The position numbers were made by a program, and so were the translations under genes. Positions 8,635-17,271 of a stretch of 64,000 nt of DNA are shown in pieces. Position 1 is the stretch's first letter. Each line of letters begins with the position of its first letter. The DNA comes from Streptomyces gelaticus (lineage in GTDB: Bacteria > Actinomycetota > Actinomycetes > Streptomycetales > Streptomycetaceae). The notes under the pieces are model-generated. The model saw only the letters and a program-made list of their open reading frames with translations, did not search any database and was not told the DNA's origin. The stretch is from contig NZ_BMTF01000012.1 of assembly GCF_014649535.1 (NCBI RefSeq), positions 154,327 through 218,326 of the forward strand, written 5' to 3'.

Positions 8635-9612
8635 ATGGCACAGCATTCGGAGATCACGCAACGTTCTGTTTCTACGCCGGGAGGCCGGATCCACCTCGCC
8701 GAACAGGGAACCGGGCCACTGGTGTTGCTCATCCACGGCTTCCCGGAGTCCTGGTACTCCTGGCGCCATCAGTTGCCGGTCCTGGCAGCGGCGGGATACC
8801 GGGCGGTCGCCATCGACGTGCGCGGCTACGGCCGCTCCTCCAAGCCCACTGCGGCACACGCGTACCGGATGCTCGATCTCGTGGAGGACAACGTCGCGGT
8901 GGTGCACGCCATGGGCGAGGAGCCGGCGGTGGTCGTCGGCCACGACTGGGGCGCCACCATCGCCGCGCACTCCGCTCTGCTCAGGCCGGAGGTCTTCCGC
9001 GCGGTGGGATTGCTGAGCGTTCCCTACACCCCGCCCGGCGGCCCGCGCCCGACCAGCGTCTTCGCCGGGATGGGCGGGGACGAGGAGTTCTACGTCTCGT
9101 ACTTCCAGGAGCCCGGCCGTGCCGAAGCCGAGATCGAACCCGATGTACGCGGCTGGCTCGCAGGCTTCTACGCGGCTCTGTCCGCCGACACCATGCCCGC
9201 GGCCGACGCTCCGGACCCGCACTTCGTGAGCAGGGGCGGGACCTTGCGCGACCGGTTTCCCGGCGGTCGACTGCCCGGCTGGCTCGGTGAGCAGCAACTC
9301 GACTTCTACGCCGCTGAGTTCGAACGCACCGGTCTGACCGGCGCGCTGAACCGCTACCGGAACATGGATCGCGACTGGGAGGATCTCGCCGCCTTCGACG
9401 GCGCCCCCGTCACCCAGCCCTCGCTGTTCGTCGGCGGCGGTCTGGACGCCTCCACGACCTGGCTGGCCGACGCGATCCACGCCTACCCGGTCACGCTGCC
9501 GGGTCTGGTCTCCTCCCACATCCTCGACGGCTGCGGCCACTGGATCCAGCAGGAGCGCCCCGCCGAGGTCAACCGGATCCTCACCGACTGGCTGGCCGCG
9601 CTGCCTTGCTGA
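8635..9612 (+). CDS. alpha/beta hydrolase, epoxide hydrolase-like
   Basis: A 325-residue alpha/beta hydrolase. The oxyanion motif is HGFPESWYSWRHQ, the nucleophile is Asp in VVGHDWGATIA, the acid lies in VGGGLDAST and the base in DGCGHWIQQERP. A helical cap with tyrosines (LDFYAAEFERTGLTGALNRY) suits epoxide opening, with Tyr residues polarising the oxirane. The start is ATG 8635 after GGAGGAG. A longer frame from 8563 lacks an RBS. It is a single unit, convergent with the MerR-HEAT gene. Soluble epoxide hydrolase is likely; haloalkane dehalogenase is less so. Confidence 0.9.
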   Translation: MAQHSEITQRSVSTPGGRIHLAEQGTGPLVLLIHGFPESWYSWRHQLPVLAAAGYRAVAIDVRGYGRSSKPTAAHAYRMLDLVEDNVAVVHAMGEEPAVVVGHDWGATIAAHSALLRPEVFRAVGLLSVPYTPPGGPRPTSVFAGMGGDEEFYVSYFQEPGRAEAEIEPDVRGWLAGFYAALSADTMPAADAPDPHFVSRGGTLRDRFPGGRLPGWLGEQQLDFYAAEFERTGLTGALNRYRNMDRDWEDLAAFDGAPVTQPSLFVGGGLDASTTWLADAIHAYPVTLPGLVSSHILDGCGHWIQQERPAEVNRILTDWLAALPC

Positions 9613-9626
9613 GGCCACTCGTTCCG

Positions 9627-10640
9627 CTACCGTGACTCGCGCAGCTTGAGAACATATGTGGCAGTCAGCGCAACGGCACGGTCTTCGTCATGGGACAGAT
9701 CCGCGAGGGCACGCGACGCCCGGATCCCGGGGATTTCCGCGAGCGCCTGTGTCAGCCGTCGACGTGCGGACGATCCCATGGTGCCGTGGACGAGGCAGTC
9801 GACGAGCCCGGTAGCGATCCGCTCCTCCAACGCGGGATCACTCGCCAGCGCGCTCAGTGCATCGGCTGCGTCGACGTCGTTGCTCCCCTCACTCTCCTCG
9901 ACGATCATCTCGATGAGCATCGGCACCGCGTCAGCTGCTCCACGTGCCCCGAGCGCCAGAGCCGCGTGCCTGCGGACCACGATGTCGGAGTGCGTGAGGG
10001 CGTCCTTCAGCAGCGTGGTGGCCGCGTCGCCCGGAATCTCGGCGATGGACAGGACGGCACGCTTGCGCACCTCGGCCGCGGGTGAGCCGAGGCCCTCCGC
10101 CAGCAGTGCCGGCCCGTCCTCGCCCGATTGCGCCAGAGCCCAACGAAGGGCTCCGGCGACGTTCGGGTCCGACTCGCTCAGCACGGCCTCGACCAGTGCT
10201 TCCACCGGCACGGGGGCCTCGTCTGCCGCGGACAGGGCCGCGCGCTGCCGCGCTCCCGCGCTCTTCGACCCCAACGCCTGGAGGAGCGCGACGACTTGGA
10301 GGACGTCATCCCAGCCCGAGGGTTCCGCGGCACCGATCCGACGGAGCCGCGTGAGCAGCTCCGTCTCCGCCGCGATGCGCTCTCGCGTCTGACGGATGAG
10401 GTCGTCGACGAGCTCCGCGGGCGCGAAGCCGGGGTCATCGAGCGCGCGTCCGACGTCGCGCAGCGACAGCCCCAATGACCGCAGGCTCTCGATGTGGAAG
10501 ATGCGCCCGATGTCCTTGCTGGAGTACTCCCGGTAGCCGGACTCGGTACGGCCCGTCGGCCGCACCAGGCCGAGCGATTCGTAGTGCCTGAGCATGCGGG
10601 CGCTGACCCCGGACCGCCGCGCGACATCACCGATCAACAC
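9627..10640 (-). CDS. MerR-family regulator fused to HEAT repeats
   Basis: A 337-residue protein. An N-terminal MerR winged helix (IGDVARRSGVSARMLRHYES, then GLVRPTGRTESGYREYS) and dimerisation helix occupy about residues 1-110. They are followed by a HEAT/PBS-lyase-type repeat array (AEVRKRAVLSIAEIPGDAAT; DIVVRRHAALALGARGAADA). MerR proteins usually carry a small ligand or metal domain here, so the HEAT solenoid is unusual and suggests sensing by protein-protein contact. No metal-binding cysteines are present. It lies 3 bp after a separate HEAT-repeat gene and is evidently cotranscribed with it. Confidence 0.88.
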   Translation of the reverse strand: MLIGDVARRSGVSARMLRHYESLGLVRPTGRTESGYREYSSKDIGRIFHIESLRSLGLSLRDVGRALDDPGFAPAELVDDLIRQTRERIAAETELLTRLRRIGAAEPSGWDDVLQVVALLQALGSKSAGARQRAALSAADEAPVPVEALVEAVLSESDPNVAGALRWALAQSGEDGPALLAEGLGSPAAEVRKRAVLSIAEIPGDAATTLLKDALTHSDIVVRRHAALALGARGAADAVPMLIEMIVEESEGSNDVDAADALSALASDPALEERIATGLVDCLVHGTMGSSARRRLTQALAEIPGIRASRALADLSHDEDRAVALTATYVLKLRESR

Positions 10641-10643
10641 GGC

Positions 10644-11315
10644 CTACCGCCCCTCCTCGCCTGCCCCGCCGAGGGCCACGATGCGCTTCGCCTCCTCGAT
10701 CGCGAACTCGAATCCGGCATCCGGGTCGCGCCACAGCCGTTCCGTGGCGATCGCGTGCGCGCGCACGCGAGGGTCGAGATCCGTCGTCGCGGCGCCCAGT
10801 GCCGGCAACATCGCCTCCCCGAGTGCGATCAGCGCCCGGCTGAGGCTCAGCTGCGTCTCGCGTTCGCCGCGTCCGAGCTGCGTCGCCAACACTACGGCCA
10901 ACTCGTACTCCTCACCTTCGGGCACCAGTACGACCGCTGCCCGCCAGGCGCTCCGGGCCACTTCGTCGTCGGCATCGGACAGCAGCGCCGGCGTGATCAC
11001 CGGCCAGGCCTGCCGATCCCCGATCTTGGACAGCGTGTGCAACGCCTGGCTGCGTGCCTGCGCACGCTCCGAACGGACTTCGTCGAGAAGCACCGGGACC
11101 GTCATCGATGCCGCGTGGCGGGTCAGTGCCCACGTCAGCATTTCGCGCACGTAGAACTCGGGTTCGACAGCGCATCGCTCGATGAGCTTGCCGATGAACC
11201 CCGGGTCGGGGGTCGTGCCGACCGCCAGCGCCGCCTGCAGCCGGACCGACGAGCTGTTGTTCTCCAGCCCCTGGAGCGCTCGCGTCGTCCTCGTTTTCTC
11301 TTTCGGCATGATCAT
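10644..11315 (-). CDS. HEAT-repeat protein, partner of the MerR-HEAT regulator
   Basis: A 223-residue alpha-solenoid. The repeats are visible as degenerate helical pairs (SSVRLQAALAVGTTPDPGFI, FYVREMLTWALTRH, AQARSQALHTLSKIGDRQAW, DEVARSAWRAAVVLVP). It resembles the C-terminal half of the downstream MerR protein. It could be a cofactor, antagonist or sensory partner; this is inference from operon structure. ATG 11315 is chosen because GAGGAGG lies eight bases upstream. The frame is open seven codons further. A near-palindrome at 11346-11362 sits just upstream. Confidence 0.8.
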   Translation of the reverse strand: MIMPKEKTRTTRALQGLENNSSSVRLQAALAVGTTPDPGFIGKLIERCAVEPEFYVREMLTWALTRHAASMTVPVLLDEVRSERAQARSQALHTLSKIGDRQAWPVITPALLSDADDEVARSAWRAAVVLVPEGEEYELAVVLATQLGRGERETQLSLSRALIALGEAMLPALGAATTDLDPRVRAHAIATERLWRDPDAGFEFAIEEAKRIVALGGAGEEGR

Positions 11316-11345
11316 CAGGATCGCCTCCTCGGCCACAGTGAAGTG

Positions 11346-11362
11346 CTTGTCACTGTGTCAAG
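11346..11362. promoter_or_regulatory. candidate MerR operator of the HEAT/MerR operon
   Basis: CTTGTCACTGTGTCAAG is a near-perfect 17-bp palindrome with one mismatched pair. It lies 31 bp upstream of the HEAT gene start. On the minus strand TTGACA overlaps it as a possible -35 element. MerR proteins bind within promoter spacers, so autoregulation is likely. Confidence 0.5.
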
Positions 11363-11396
11363 GTCAAGCGGAGCCAGGCCTTGAGACGGCCAGGCA

Positions 11397-11915
11397 TCAT
11401 CCTGCGGCCGACCGTTTCCGCGCCGCTCGCCGAATGTCGCGGAGACCTTCCCGGACGAGCCTGACCACCAGGAGCGGCATGAGGATCACCAGCGCCAGCC
11501 CGAGCAGGACCAGCATGCCGTACCCCACCCTGTTGCTCGTCACGGAGCCGGTGCTCGCCGTCTCGGGACGCCCCAGCTCGTAGTGGACGCGGATGGTGTC
11601 ACCGACGTCCGCGTCGCCGCCTTCCCAGAACTGGTACGACCTCCCGTCGCCCGTGGTGAAACGGACTTCGATCCGCTTGAAGCGGCTTCCCTGGGGGCCG
11701 GCCACCTTTTCCTTCGCCACGACGACCCCGTCGACCGACCGTCCCCGCGCGGCGACCGCGGAGGCGTCGTTCAGCCCGTCGATTCCCCCACGGACGAACC
11801 CGTACCCCAGGACGACGAGAAACGCCGCCGCAGCCGCCAGGGCCACCCCGCCCACAGCCTTTCCGGTGAGACGCGCCCACGCACCGAACCGGCACGACCA
11901 CCACCGCCCGCTCAC
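11397..11915 (-). CDS. DUF3592-like membrane protein
   Basis: A 172-residue protein with two transmembrane segments: about residues 18-42 (GGVALAAAAAFLVVLGYGFV) and 130-152 (GYGMLVLLGLALVILMPLLV). They flank an extracytoplasmic beta domain (VDGVVVAKEKVAGPQGSRF, IEVRFTTGDGRSYQFW, GDTIRVHYELGRPETA). That layout is the DUF3592 pattern, whose function is unknown. It is the last gene of a possible short minus-strand run with the nuclease-like gene upstream, but the 76-bp gap leaves operon membership open. Confidence 0.75.
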   Translation of the reverse strand: MSGRWWSCRFGAWARLTGKAVGGVALAAAAAFLVVLGYGFVRGGIDGLNDASAVAARGRSVDGVVVAKEKVAGPQGSRFKRIEVRFTTGDGRSYQFWEGGDADVGDTIRVHYELGRPETASTGSVTSNRVGYGMLVLLGLALVILMPLLVVRLVREGLRDIRRAARKRSAAG

Positions 11916-11991
11916 CGTCCACCACCCGTCCCCTGGGCCACGGCCTCTCCTGGCGGCCGGGCCCCGCGCCCGCCACGTCCCTCGTGTCTGC

Positions 11992-12723
11992 TCACGAGAA
12001 GGAAGTCGGTTTGCGGGGCGGCGGGACGGCCCGCAGCAGTTCCCACAAGGGGCGTGAGCCGGACGCCCATGCTGCGAGGGTGTGGCGGTCGACCACGTGC
12101 AGCCGCTGCTGCTCGGCGAAGGCCACGGCCGGCGCGGTGACCCGGCCGTTCGTCACGATCACCGCGATGTCGGCGCCGTGGACCTGGCGGGCGGTGCCGT
12201 TGAGTACCTGAAGATCCGGCGTGCCGACCGCGGAGCCGGCCAGGCCGTTGCGGCGGTGCTTGCACTGGATCACCCAGCGCCGCCCGGCCGGATCGGTGGC
12301 CTTCACGTCCGCGCCCAGGTCCCCGCTGCCACCCACCCGGACGGCGTCCCGGCAGCCGTCACGGCGCATCAGGTCCCGAACCGCCTCCTCGAACCGGGAG
12401 TGGTGCAGGGCATCCAGTTGGGAGAGCCCGTACCGCAGGCCCTGCGCGCGGACCGCTTCCCACCGCGCTCTCTGCCGCTTCCGGTGGACCCAGCCACCGC
12501 CGGTCATCACCGCGAGTACGCCGATGACGATCAGGAACCACCAGTGGACCAGCAGCCAGTTGACGACGGCCACCACGAGGGCGACGGCCAGAACTGCGGC
12601 CCCGAGGAAGCCGATCAACCGGTCGACCGCGCGCTGCCGCCGCTTGTCCGGCCTCCGGGAACGGCGCCGAGCCGACGGGCGCCGGGTCGACGCCGCCCTC
12701 CCCTTGCGCGCGCGGGGGCTCAT
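11992..12723 (-). CDS. membrane-anchored Mrr-like restriction endonuclease
   Basis: A 243-residue protein with a basic N-terminus, two transmembrane helices (about residues 38-82, GFLGAAVLAVALVVAVVNWL and WFLIVIGVLAVMTGG), and a C-terminal Mrr/PD-(D/E)XK domain. The active site reads FEEAVRDLMRRDGC, then GGSGDLGADVKA, then WVIQCKHRR (the D...QxK core). Proteins of this architecture are annotated as Mrr-type nucleases; anchoring at the membrane could target incoming DNA. The start ATG overlaps the stop of the upstream small membrane gene by four bases. Role in defence is inferred. Confidence 0.8.
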   Translation of the reverse strand: MSPRARKGRAASTRRPSARRRSRRPDKRRQRAVDRLIGFLGAAVLAVALVVAVVNWLLVHWWFLIVIGVLAVMTGGGWVHRKRQRARWEAVRAQGLRYGLSQLDALHHSRFEEAVRDLMRRDGCRDAVRVGGSGDLGADVKATDPAGRRWVIQCKHRRNGLAGSAVGTPDLQVLNGTARQVHGADIAVIVTNGRVTAPAVAFAEQQRLHVVDRHTLAAWASGSRPLWELLRAVPPPRKPTSFS

Positions 12724-12929
12724 CGGCTGGCCTGCGTGACGCCGCTCGTCAGCTCTCCCAGGAAGTTCAGGATTCCCTGGCCTGCCGGGGTGGGTGCGAT
12801 CAGGATGCCCAGCGCCAGGACGATGACGACGGTCAGCTTCTCGTCGAAGCGGCTGCGGGCCTCCGTACGCCGCCGCAGCCGCCAGACCACGACGACTGCG
12901 AGCAGCACCGCCACGTTGATGGTCAGCAA
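12720..12929 (-). CDS. small membrane protein coupled to the Mrr-like gene
   Basis: A 69-residue protein with two predicted transmembrane segments (NVAVLLAVVVVWRL and LTVVIVLALGILIAPTP). TTG 12929 is chosen because GGGGAGG lies nine bases before it. A TTG at 12947 would place that RBS inside the gene. The stop overlaps the nuclease start by four bases, implying translational coupling. Function unknown; it may help place the nuclease at the membrane. Confidence 0.6.
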   Translation of the reverse strand: MLTINVAVLLAVVVVWRLRRRTEARSRFDEKLTVVIVLALGILIAPTPAGQGILNFLGELTSGVTQASR

Positions 12930-13139
12930 CCGACCAGACCTCCCCAACGATCAGCCCTCACCGAGCAAGCACCGAGCCGGGAGGACAGCACGCCACCCCG
13001 GCCTTCTTGTGTAGCCGGGCTTCAGTGACGGTGGAGGGAAATTGCTGACGAATGGCACAAAGCCATCGAGCCTGGCCGAATACCGCGCGGGTCCACCGTG
13101 CGGTGGGGCACTGCACAGGGCTCTTGCGACGTCCGGTCC

Positions 13140-13808
13140 TCAGCCGGCTCGCTCGGCCATGATGACCACACCCGGACCGGTTTGCTCATCCGCCGGGAGC
13201 CGGAGTTCGGCGACCGGGCGCAGACCGGCCCGCTCGATCAGGTCCACGAGTTGTTCCGGCTGCCATTTGTGTGTCGTCCAACGGACGGGTACACCTCCGT
13301 AGGCCTCGGTGCGCACGAAGTCTTCGTCGCCCACGTGTGTTGCGGTGATGAAGTGCCCGCCCGGCTTCAACGCACGCGCGAACCGGGCGAGAACCTGAGG
13401 AAGGACGTCACGGGGGAGGTTGAACAGTGACCACCACCCGAGTACGCCGCCGAGGGACGCCTCACCGAGGTCGAGGTCGGTGGCAGAAGCGACGCCGAAA
13501 CGGCATTGCGGATGAAGGCGGCGCGCGTTCTCGATCATGCGAGGAGAGAGATCGACCCCGGACACGTCGAGTCCGCGTTCGGCGAGGTAGGCGGTCACCG
13601 TTCCGGGTCCGCAGCCGACGTCCAGGACAGGCCCGAGCTCGCCCACGGTGTCGGCGAAGGCGTCGATCGATGCCTTGAGCCATGGGTGGCAACGGATGTC
13701 ACCGACCCCCGTCGTCACCACCATGTGGGCGTAGTTGTCGGCCACCCGGTCGTAGGACTCACGTACCACGTCAAGATCGGCCGGGCGGTCAATGTGGTGT
13801 GTGTGCAT
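13140..13808 (-). CDS. class I SAM-dependent methyltransferase
   Basis: A 222-residue methyltransferase. Motif I is PVLDVGCGPGTVTAYLAERG, followed by SGVDLSPRMIENARR (acidic motif II) and post-motif ALKPGGHFITATHVG. The N-terminal VRESYDRVADNYAHMV is typical of small-molecule methyltransferases of this fold. It is a single gene, with about 190 bp of unremarkable DNA downstream and the Rid relic upstream. The substrate cannot be read from sequence. Confidence 0.88.
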   Translation of the reverse strand: MHTHHIDRPADLDVVRESYDRVADNYAHMVVTTGVGDIRCHPWLKASIDAFADTVGELGPVLDVGCGPGTVTAYLAERGLDVSGVDLSPRMIENARRLHPQCRFGVASATDLDLGEASLGGVLGWWSLFNLPRDVLPQVLARFARALKPGGHFITATHVGDEDFVRTEAYGGVPVRWTTHKWQPEQLVDLIERAGLRPVAELRLPADEQTGPGVVIMAERAG

Positions 13809-13872
13809 CAGCCAACCATAGGACTTTTCAAGGGCCTTGGGGCTGGTACAGCGGTCGGCGCCAAGACGTTGT

Positions 13873-14146
13873 TCACGGCCCGACCGACCGCGCGGGCGGT
13901 TGCGCGGTGACCCGCCGTGCGTACACCTCGATCGCGATCTTCATGCGGGGTCGGCGAGGCCGCACATGAGCATCGTGGCGGCCGGACGCACCTCGCCGAA
14001 GGCGCGGCGAAGGGCCGACCGGCAGGGCTCGAACGTGCGCACAGCGTCGGGCAGTTCATCGGCATGATGCGGCGGAAGCGGTTGTCACCGGCTCCGAGAA
14101 CGCGCCGAACGGATGTCGGCCACGGGGTCACTCGGGGGCCGGGATC
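13873..14146 (-). pseudogene. Rid (YjgF/RidA) family relic with two frameshifts
   Basis: Joining three frames on the minus strand recovers the C-terminal two-thirds of a Rid protein: GAGDNRFRRIMP, then DELPDAVRTFEPCRSALRR, AFGEVRPAATMLMCGLADP, then RMKIAIEVYARR. The Rid hallmark RPAAT-M...GL-DP-M-IEIE is unmistakable. In-frame stops and shifts near 14068 and 13940 disrupt it, and the N-terminus is absent. Intact Rid proteins deaminate reactive enamines; this copy cannot be functional. Confidence 0.7.
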
Positions 14147-14163
14147 ACTCACGGGCCTCTGTG

Positions 14164-14751
14164 TCACGTCTTGATTTCTCGGAACGCCGGGACGCCGGCC
14201 ACCAGGCGGACGGCTTCCCAGAGACGGACAGCGTCTGCCCGCGCGGGAACGGCGTCGAGGACGGGGCCGAAGAGGTACCGCTGATCGCCGTCGGGTGTGG
14301 TGACGGCCAGGACGGGGGTGCCGATCTCGGCGTCGATGCGGGCGACGCCGGCGTGGTGGGAGGCGCGAAGCGCATCGTCGTAGTCGGTGGAGGTGCCGGC
14401 CTCGGCGAGCGCGGTGGGCAGGCCGCTGCGGTGCAGCGCCTCGCCGATGTCCCCGATCCACTCCCGCTCGGCGCCGCCGGGCTCGGTCCACAGTGCGTCG
14501 TAGAACGCGCCGAGCGCGCCGTGCCCGTGCTCGGTCCGGACGGCTGCAGCGACGCGGGCGGGAACCCACAGGTAGCCGTGCGGGTCGTCCTCGGGGTCGT
14601 CGTCGCGGTGCTCGTTGAGCACCGCCAGGCTCATGACGTGCCGGCACACCCGAAGCGGTACCTCTTCGGCGATCTGCGCTGCCCATCGCGCGGTGTGGCG
14701 GGTGAGCGGGCAGGCCGGGTCGAGCCAGAGGTCGATGCTCCAACCCGTCAC
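14164..14751 (-). CDS. DsbA-family thioredoxin-fold protein (mycothiol-dependent nitroreductase-like)
   Basis: A 195-residue protein beginning with a beta strand and active-site loop LWLDPACPLTRHTARW, where CPxT corresponds to the CPWC motif of Rv2466c-like proteins but keeps only the first Cys. The cis-Pro loop is probably GTPVLAVTTPDG, followed by the C-terminal strand YLFGPVLDAVP. It is cytosolic, with no signal peptide. In actinobacteria this group reduces substrates using mycothiol. It lies 42 bp downstream of a TetR gene in the same direction, so the two are probably coexpressed. Confidence 0.8.
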   Translation of the reverse strand: MTGWSIDLWLDPACPLTRHTARWAAQIAEEVPLRVCRHVMSLAVLNEHRDDDPEDDPHGYLWVPARVAAAVRTEHGHGALGAFYDALWTEPGGAEREWIGDIGEALHRSGLPTALAEAGTSTDYDDALRASHHAGVARIDAEIGTPVLAVTTPDGDQRYLFGPVLDAVPARADAVRLWEAVRLVAGVPAFREIKT

Positions 14752-14793
14752 GGCACCGTCCTCTCGGTCATGACTGCGGACTCGTCCTTCCGG

Positions 14794-15402
14794 TCACAAC
14801 TCCGGTTCCGATCCCGCCCGTTCGCCGGCTCGGGCGGTGATTCCCCGTTCCAGGGTCCGGGTCACGGTCGCGGTGAGGTCGAACTTGGCAAGGGTGCCCT
14901 GCTCGACCTGCTCGAAGGCGGTGTAGGACACCGCCCACAGAACCTGTTGAATCCACTCGGCGGAGAGCTGGTCGTCGAACACCCCCTCGGCCTGCCCGCG
15001 GCGGATGAGCTCGATCACCGGGTCGTGCGGTGTCGGCGGGTCGGGTTCGGCGGTCGGCACGACATCACGCAGGAGCGACTGGTCACCGAAGACGAACATG
15101 ATCGCCTCGCTCACCGAGGCCAGGGCGGCCACCACACGGCGCATCGCGGCGAGCGGGTGCCCGTGGTCGGGTTCGGCTTCGGCGATCGCGCCCCCGATCG
15201 CTTCCAGGCCGTGCTCGACAGCGGCCCGTACCAGACCCTCGCGTTCGGGGAAGTAGCGGTGCAATGTCGTACGGCCGACCTCCGCGGCCTCCGCGATCTG
15301 CGGCAGCGTCGCCGCCCGGTCGCGCGCCCAGACACCCACCGCGGCGGTCACGATGGCCCGTTCGGTCCGGCCCCTGGCACTGGATGCCCGCTTCACACTC
15401 AT
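14794..15402 (-). CDS. TetR-family repressor next to a DrrAB exporter
   Basis: A 202-residue regulator. The HTH spans about residues 13-60 (AIVTAAVGVWARDRAATLPQ, IAEAAEVGRTTLHRYFPERE) and the variable C-terminal ligand domain follows. It is divergent from the ABC exporter, the normal arrangement for an exporter repressor. A palindrome ATACC-CTGAC-GGTAT (15401-15415) overlaps its start codon, and GTCCT-N7-AGGAC lies next to the exporter start. It likely represses the DrrAB operon and itself. Confidence 0.9.
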   Translation of the reverse strand: MSVKRASSARGRTERAIVTAAVGVWARDRAATLPQIAEAAEVGRTTLHRYFPEREGLVRAAVEHGLEAIGGAIAEAEPDHGHPLAAMRRVVAALASVSEAIMFVFGDQSLLRDVVPTAEPDPPTPHDPVIELIRRGQAEGVFDDQLSAEWIQQVLWAVSYTAFEQVEQGTLAKFDLTATVTRTLERGITARAGERAGSEPEL

Positions 15403-15477
15403 ACCCTGACGGTATCAGCAACACCCATGAGGAATGCTTCCAGATCCTTAATGGATGTTTGCAGTTCCACTCTGGGT

Positions 15478-15494
15478 GTCCTAGTGTCCAGGAC
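15478..15494. promoter_or_regulatory. candidate TetR operator upstream of drrA
   Basis: GTCCT-AGTGTCC-AGGAC is a 17-bp inverted repeat ending at the base before ATG 15495. It overlaps a direct repeat of GTGTCC (15476 and 15484). With the ATACC/GGTAT palindrome at 15401-15415 it brackets the 92-bp divergent promoter region. Confidence 0.5.
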
Positions 15495-16514
15495 ATGGAT
15501 GGAGAGCAGATGATCCGGGCCGTAGGCCTGAGACGGACCTTCAAGGTGGGCAAGGAAACGGTCGAGGCGGTCCGCGATGTCGGCTTCGATGTCGCGGCCG
15601 GTGAACTCCTGGCACTGCTGGGGCCGAACGGCGCAGGCAAGTCCACGACATTACGCATGCTGACCACGCTGCTGCCGCCCACAGCGGGCAGCGTGCACAT
15701 CGCAGGCTTCGACGCGGCACGCGAACCGGGCAGGGTGCGTGAGGTGATCGGCTACGTGGGCCAGAAGAGCGCCTCCGGAGAGAACCACCGCATCCGCGAC
15801 GAACTCGTCACCCAGGGCCGCTGTTTCGGCCTCAGCGCCCAGAAGGCGCGGCACCGGGCGGACGAGGTGCTGGACATCCTGGGCATCGGTGACCTCGCCA
15901 CCCGCGTCCCGGGCACGCTCTCGGGCGGGCAACGGCGCCGCGTGGACATCGCTCTCGGCCTCATCCACCACCCGAGGGTGCTGTTTCTCGATGAGCCCAC
16001 CACGGGCCTCGATCCCCACAGCCGAGCCGCACTGTGGGATCGGATCCAGCTCCTGCGACGCGAACACGGCATCACGATCCTGCTGACCACCCACTACCTC
16101 GACGAGGCCGACCGGATGGCCGATCGGATCGTCATCGTGGACCGGGGCCGGGTCATCGCCGACGGCACCGCGGGGGCGCTCAAGGCCGACCTGGCCGGCG
16201 ACCTGATGCACATCACGACCTCGGACACCGACGCCGCCCGTGCCGCTGCCGATCTCGCCGGTGGGATGCCGGGGGTCTCCCGGGTCACGGCCGAAGGGCG
16301 GACGGTGAACGTACGGATCGCCGACGCCGACACCGCGCTGCCGGCCTGCCTGCGGTTGCTCGACCGCGCCGCACTCACGGTCACCCGCGCCGACGTCCGG
16401 CGTCCGTCTCTCGACGACGTCTTCATCAACCTCACCGGGCACCGCCTCGGGGAATCGGGCGACGCCTACGCGACCGTGCCCACCGACGAGCCGATCGGGG
16501 ACACCCATGCCTAG
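15495..16514 (+). CDS. drrA: DrrA-like ABC exporter ATP-binding protein
   Basis: A 339-residue ATPase energising an ABC-2 drug exporter. Walker A is LGPNGAGKSTTLRML, the signature is TLSGGQRRRVDIALGL, Walker B VLFLDEPTTGLD, and the switch His lies in LLTTHYLDEADRMADR. The C-terminal 80 residues form the DUF4162-type domain common to DrrA/CcmA drug pumps. ATG 15495 is used; ATG 15510, preceded by GGAGAG, is an alternative. It overlaps the permease gene by eight bases. The substrate is unknown; daunorubicin-type export is a family label only. Confidence 0.92.
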   Translation: MDGEQMIRAVGLRRTFKVGKETVEAVRDVGFDVAAGELLALLGPNGAGKSTTLRMLTTLLPPTAGSVHIAGFDAAREPGRVREVIGYVGQKSASGENHRIRDELVTQGRCFGLSAQKARHRADEVLDILGIGDLATRVPGTLSGGQRRRVDIALGLIHHPRVLFLDEPTTGLDPHSRAALWDRIQLLRREHGITILLTTHYLDEADRMADRIVIVDRGRVIADGTAGALKADLAGDLMHITTSDTDAARAAADLAGGMPGVSRVTAEGRTVNVRIADADTALPACLRLLDRAALTVTRADVRRPSLDDVFINLTGHRLGESGDAYATVPTDEPIGDTHA

Positions 16515-17271
16515 CCTCGTCCGCAGCACCGCAACGGTCTTCTCCCGCGAGATCGCACCGGAGCTCCGCTCCCCGGTCGGCGTCGTCCTCGCGATGGGAC
16601 AACCCTTGCTGTTCCTCGTCCTGTTCGGTTCGATGCTCGCCGGTACCGGGGCGAACCCGGGTGCCGGCACCGAGGACGTCTGGCAATGGTTCGTCCCCGG
16701 CATCCTCGTGATGATGTGCCTCATGGGGCCGCTCTCCGCCGGCCACAGCATGCTCGGCGAGCTCAACGGTGGACAGATGGAACGCTTCCTCGTCACCCCC
16801 ATCAGCCGCACCGCGCTCGTGCTCGGACGCGCTGCCAAGGACGCCGTCACCTTGTTCGCCCAGGCGACCCTCATCACCGTCATCGCCATCCCGCTGGGCA
16901 TGGACCTCCACCTGCCCGGCGCTCTCGCCACGATGATGCTGCTGGTCGTCCTGGCGGTCGGGCTCAGCGCCCTGTCCTGCGTCCTGGCCATCGCCTCGCG
17001 CCCGGGCGGCAATCTGTTCTGGATCGTCACCCAGGCGCTGGTCTTCCCCCTCATGCTGCTGTCGGGCATCCTCCTCCCCGTCGACGCCGGACCGGGCTGG
17101 CTGAGCACCGTTGCCGCGATCAACCCCGTCACGTACGTCGTCGACGCCGCCCGCGCCCTGTTCGCCGGAGACTTCCTCAACTCCTCCGTGCTCCACGGCC
17201 TCACCGCCGCCGTGGCGCTCGCCGCCACCGGGCTGGTCCTGTCCACCCGCGCCATGAAGCGCGGCATCTGA
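16507..17271 (+). CDS. drrB: DrrB-like ABC-2 permease
   Basis: A 254-residue integral membrane protein with six hydrophobic segments, for example PLLFLVLFGSMLAG, FVPGILVMMCLMGPLSAGHS, MMLLVVLAVGLSALSCVLA and ALVFPLMLLSGILLPVDA. The cytosolic EREIAPE-like start and the ABC-2 signature around LSGILLPVDAGPGWLS are typical. Overlap with drrA implies translational coupling and a two-gene exporter. The following 170 bp contain no gene. Confidence 0.9.
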   Translation: MPSLVRSTATVFSREIAPELRSPVGVVLAMGQPLLFLVLFGSMLAGTGANPGAGTEDVWQWFVPGILVMMCLMGPLSAGHSMLGELNGGQMERFLVTPISRTALVLGRAAKDAVTLFAQATLITVIAIPLGMDLHLPGALATMMLLVVLAVGLSALSCVLAIASRPGGNLFWIVTQALVFPLMLLSGILLPVDAGPGWLSTVAAINPVTYVVDAARALFAGDFLNSSVLHGLTAAVALAATGLVLSTRAMKRGI

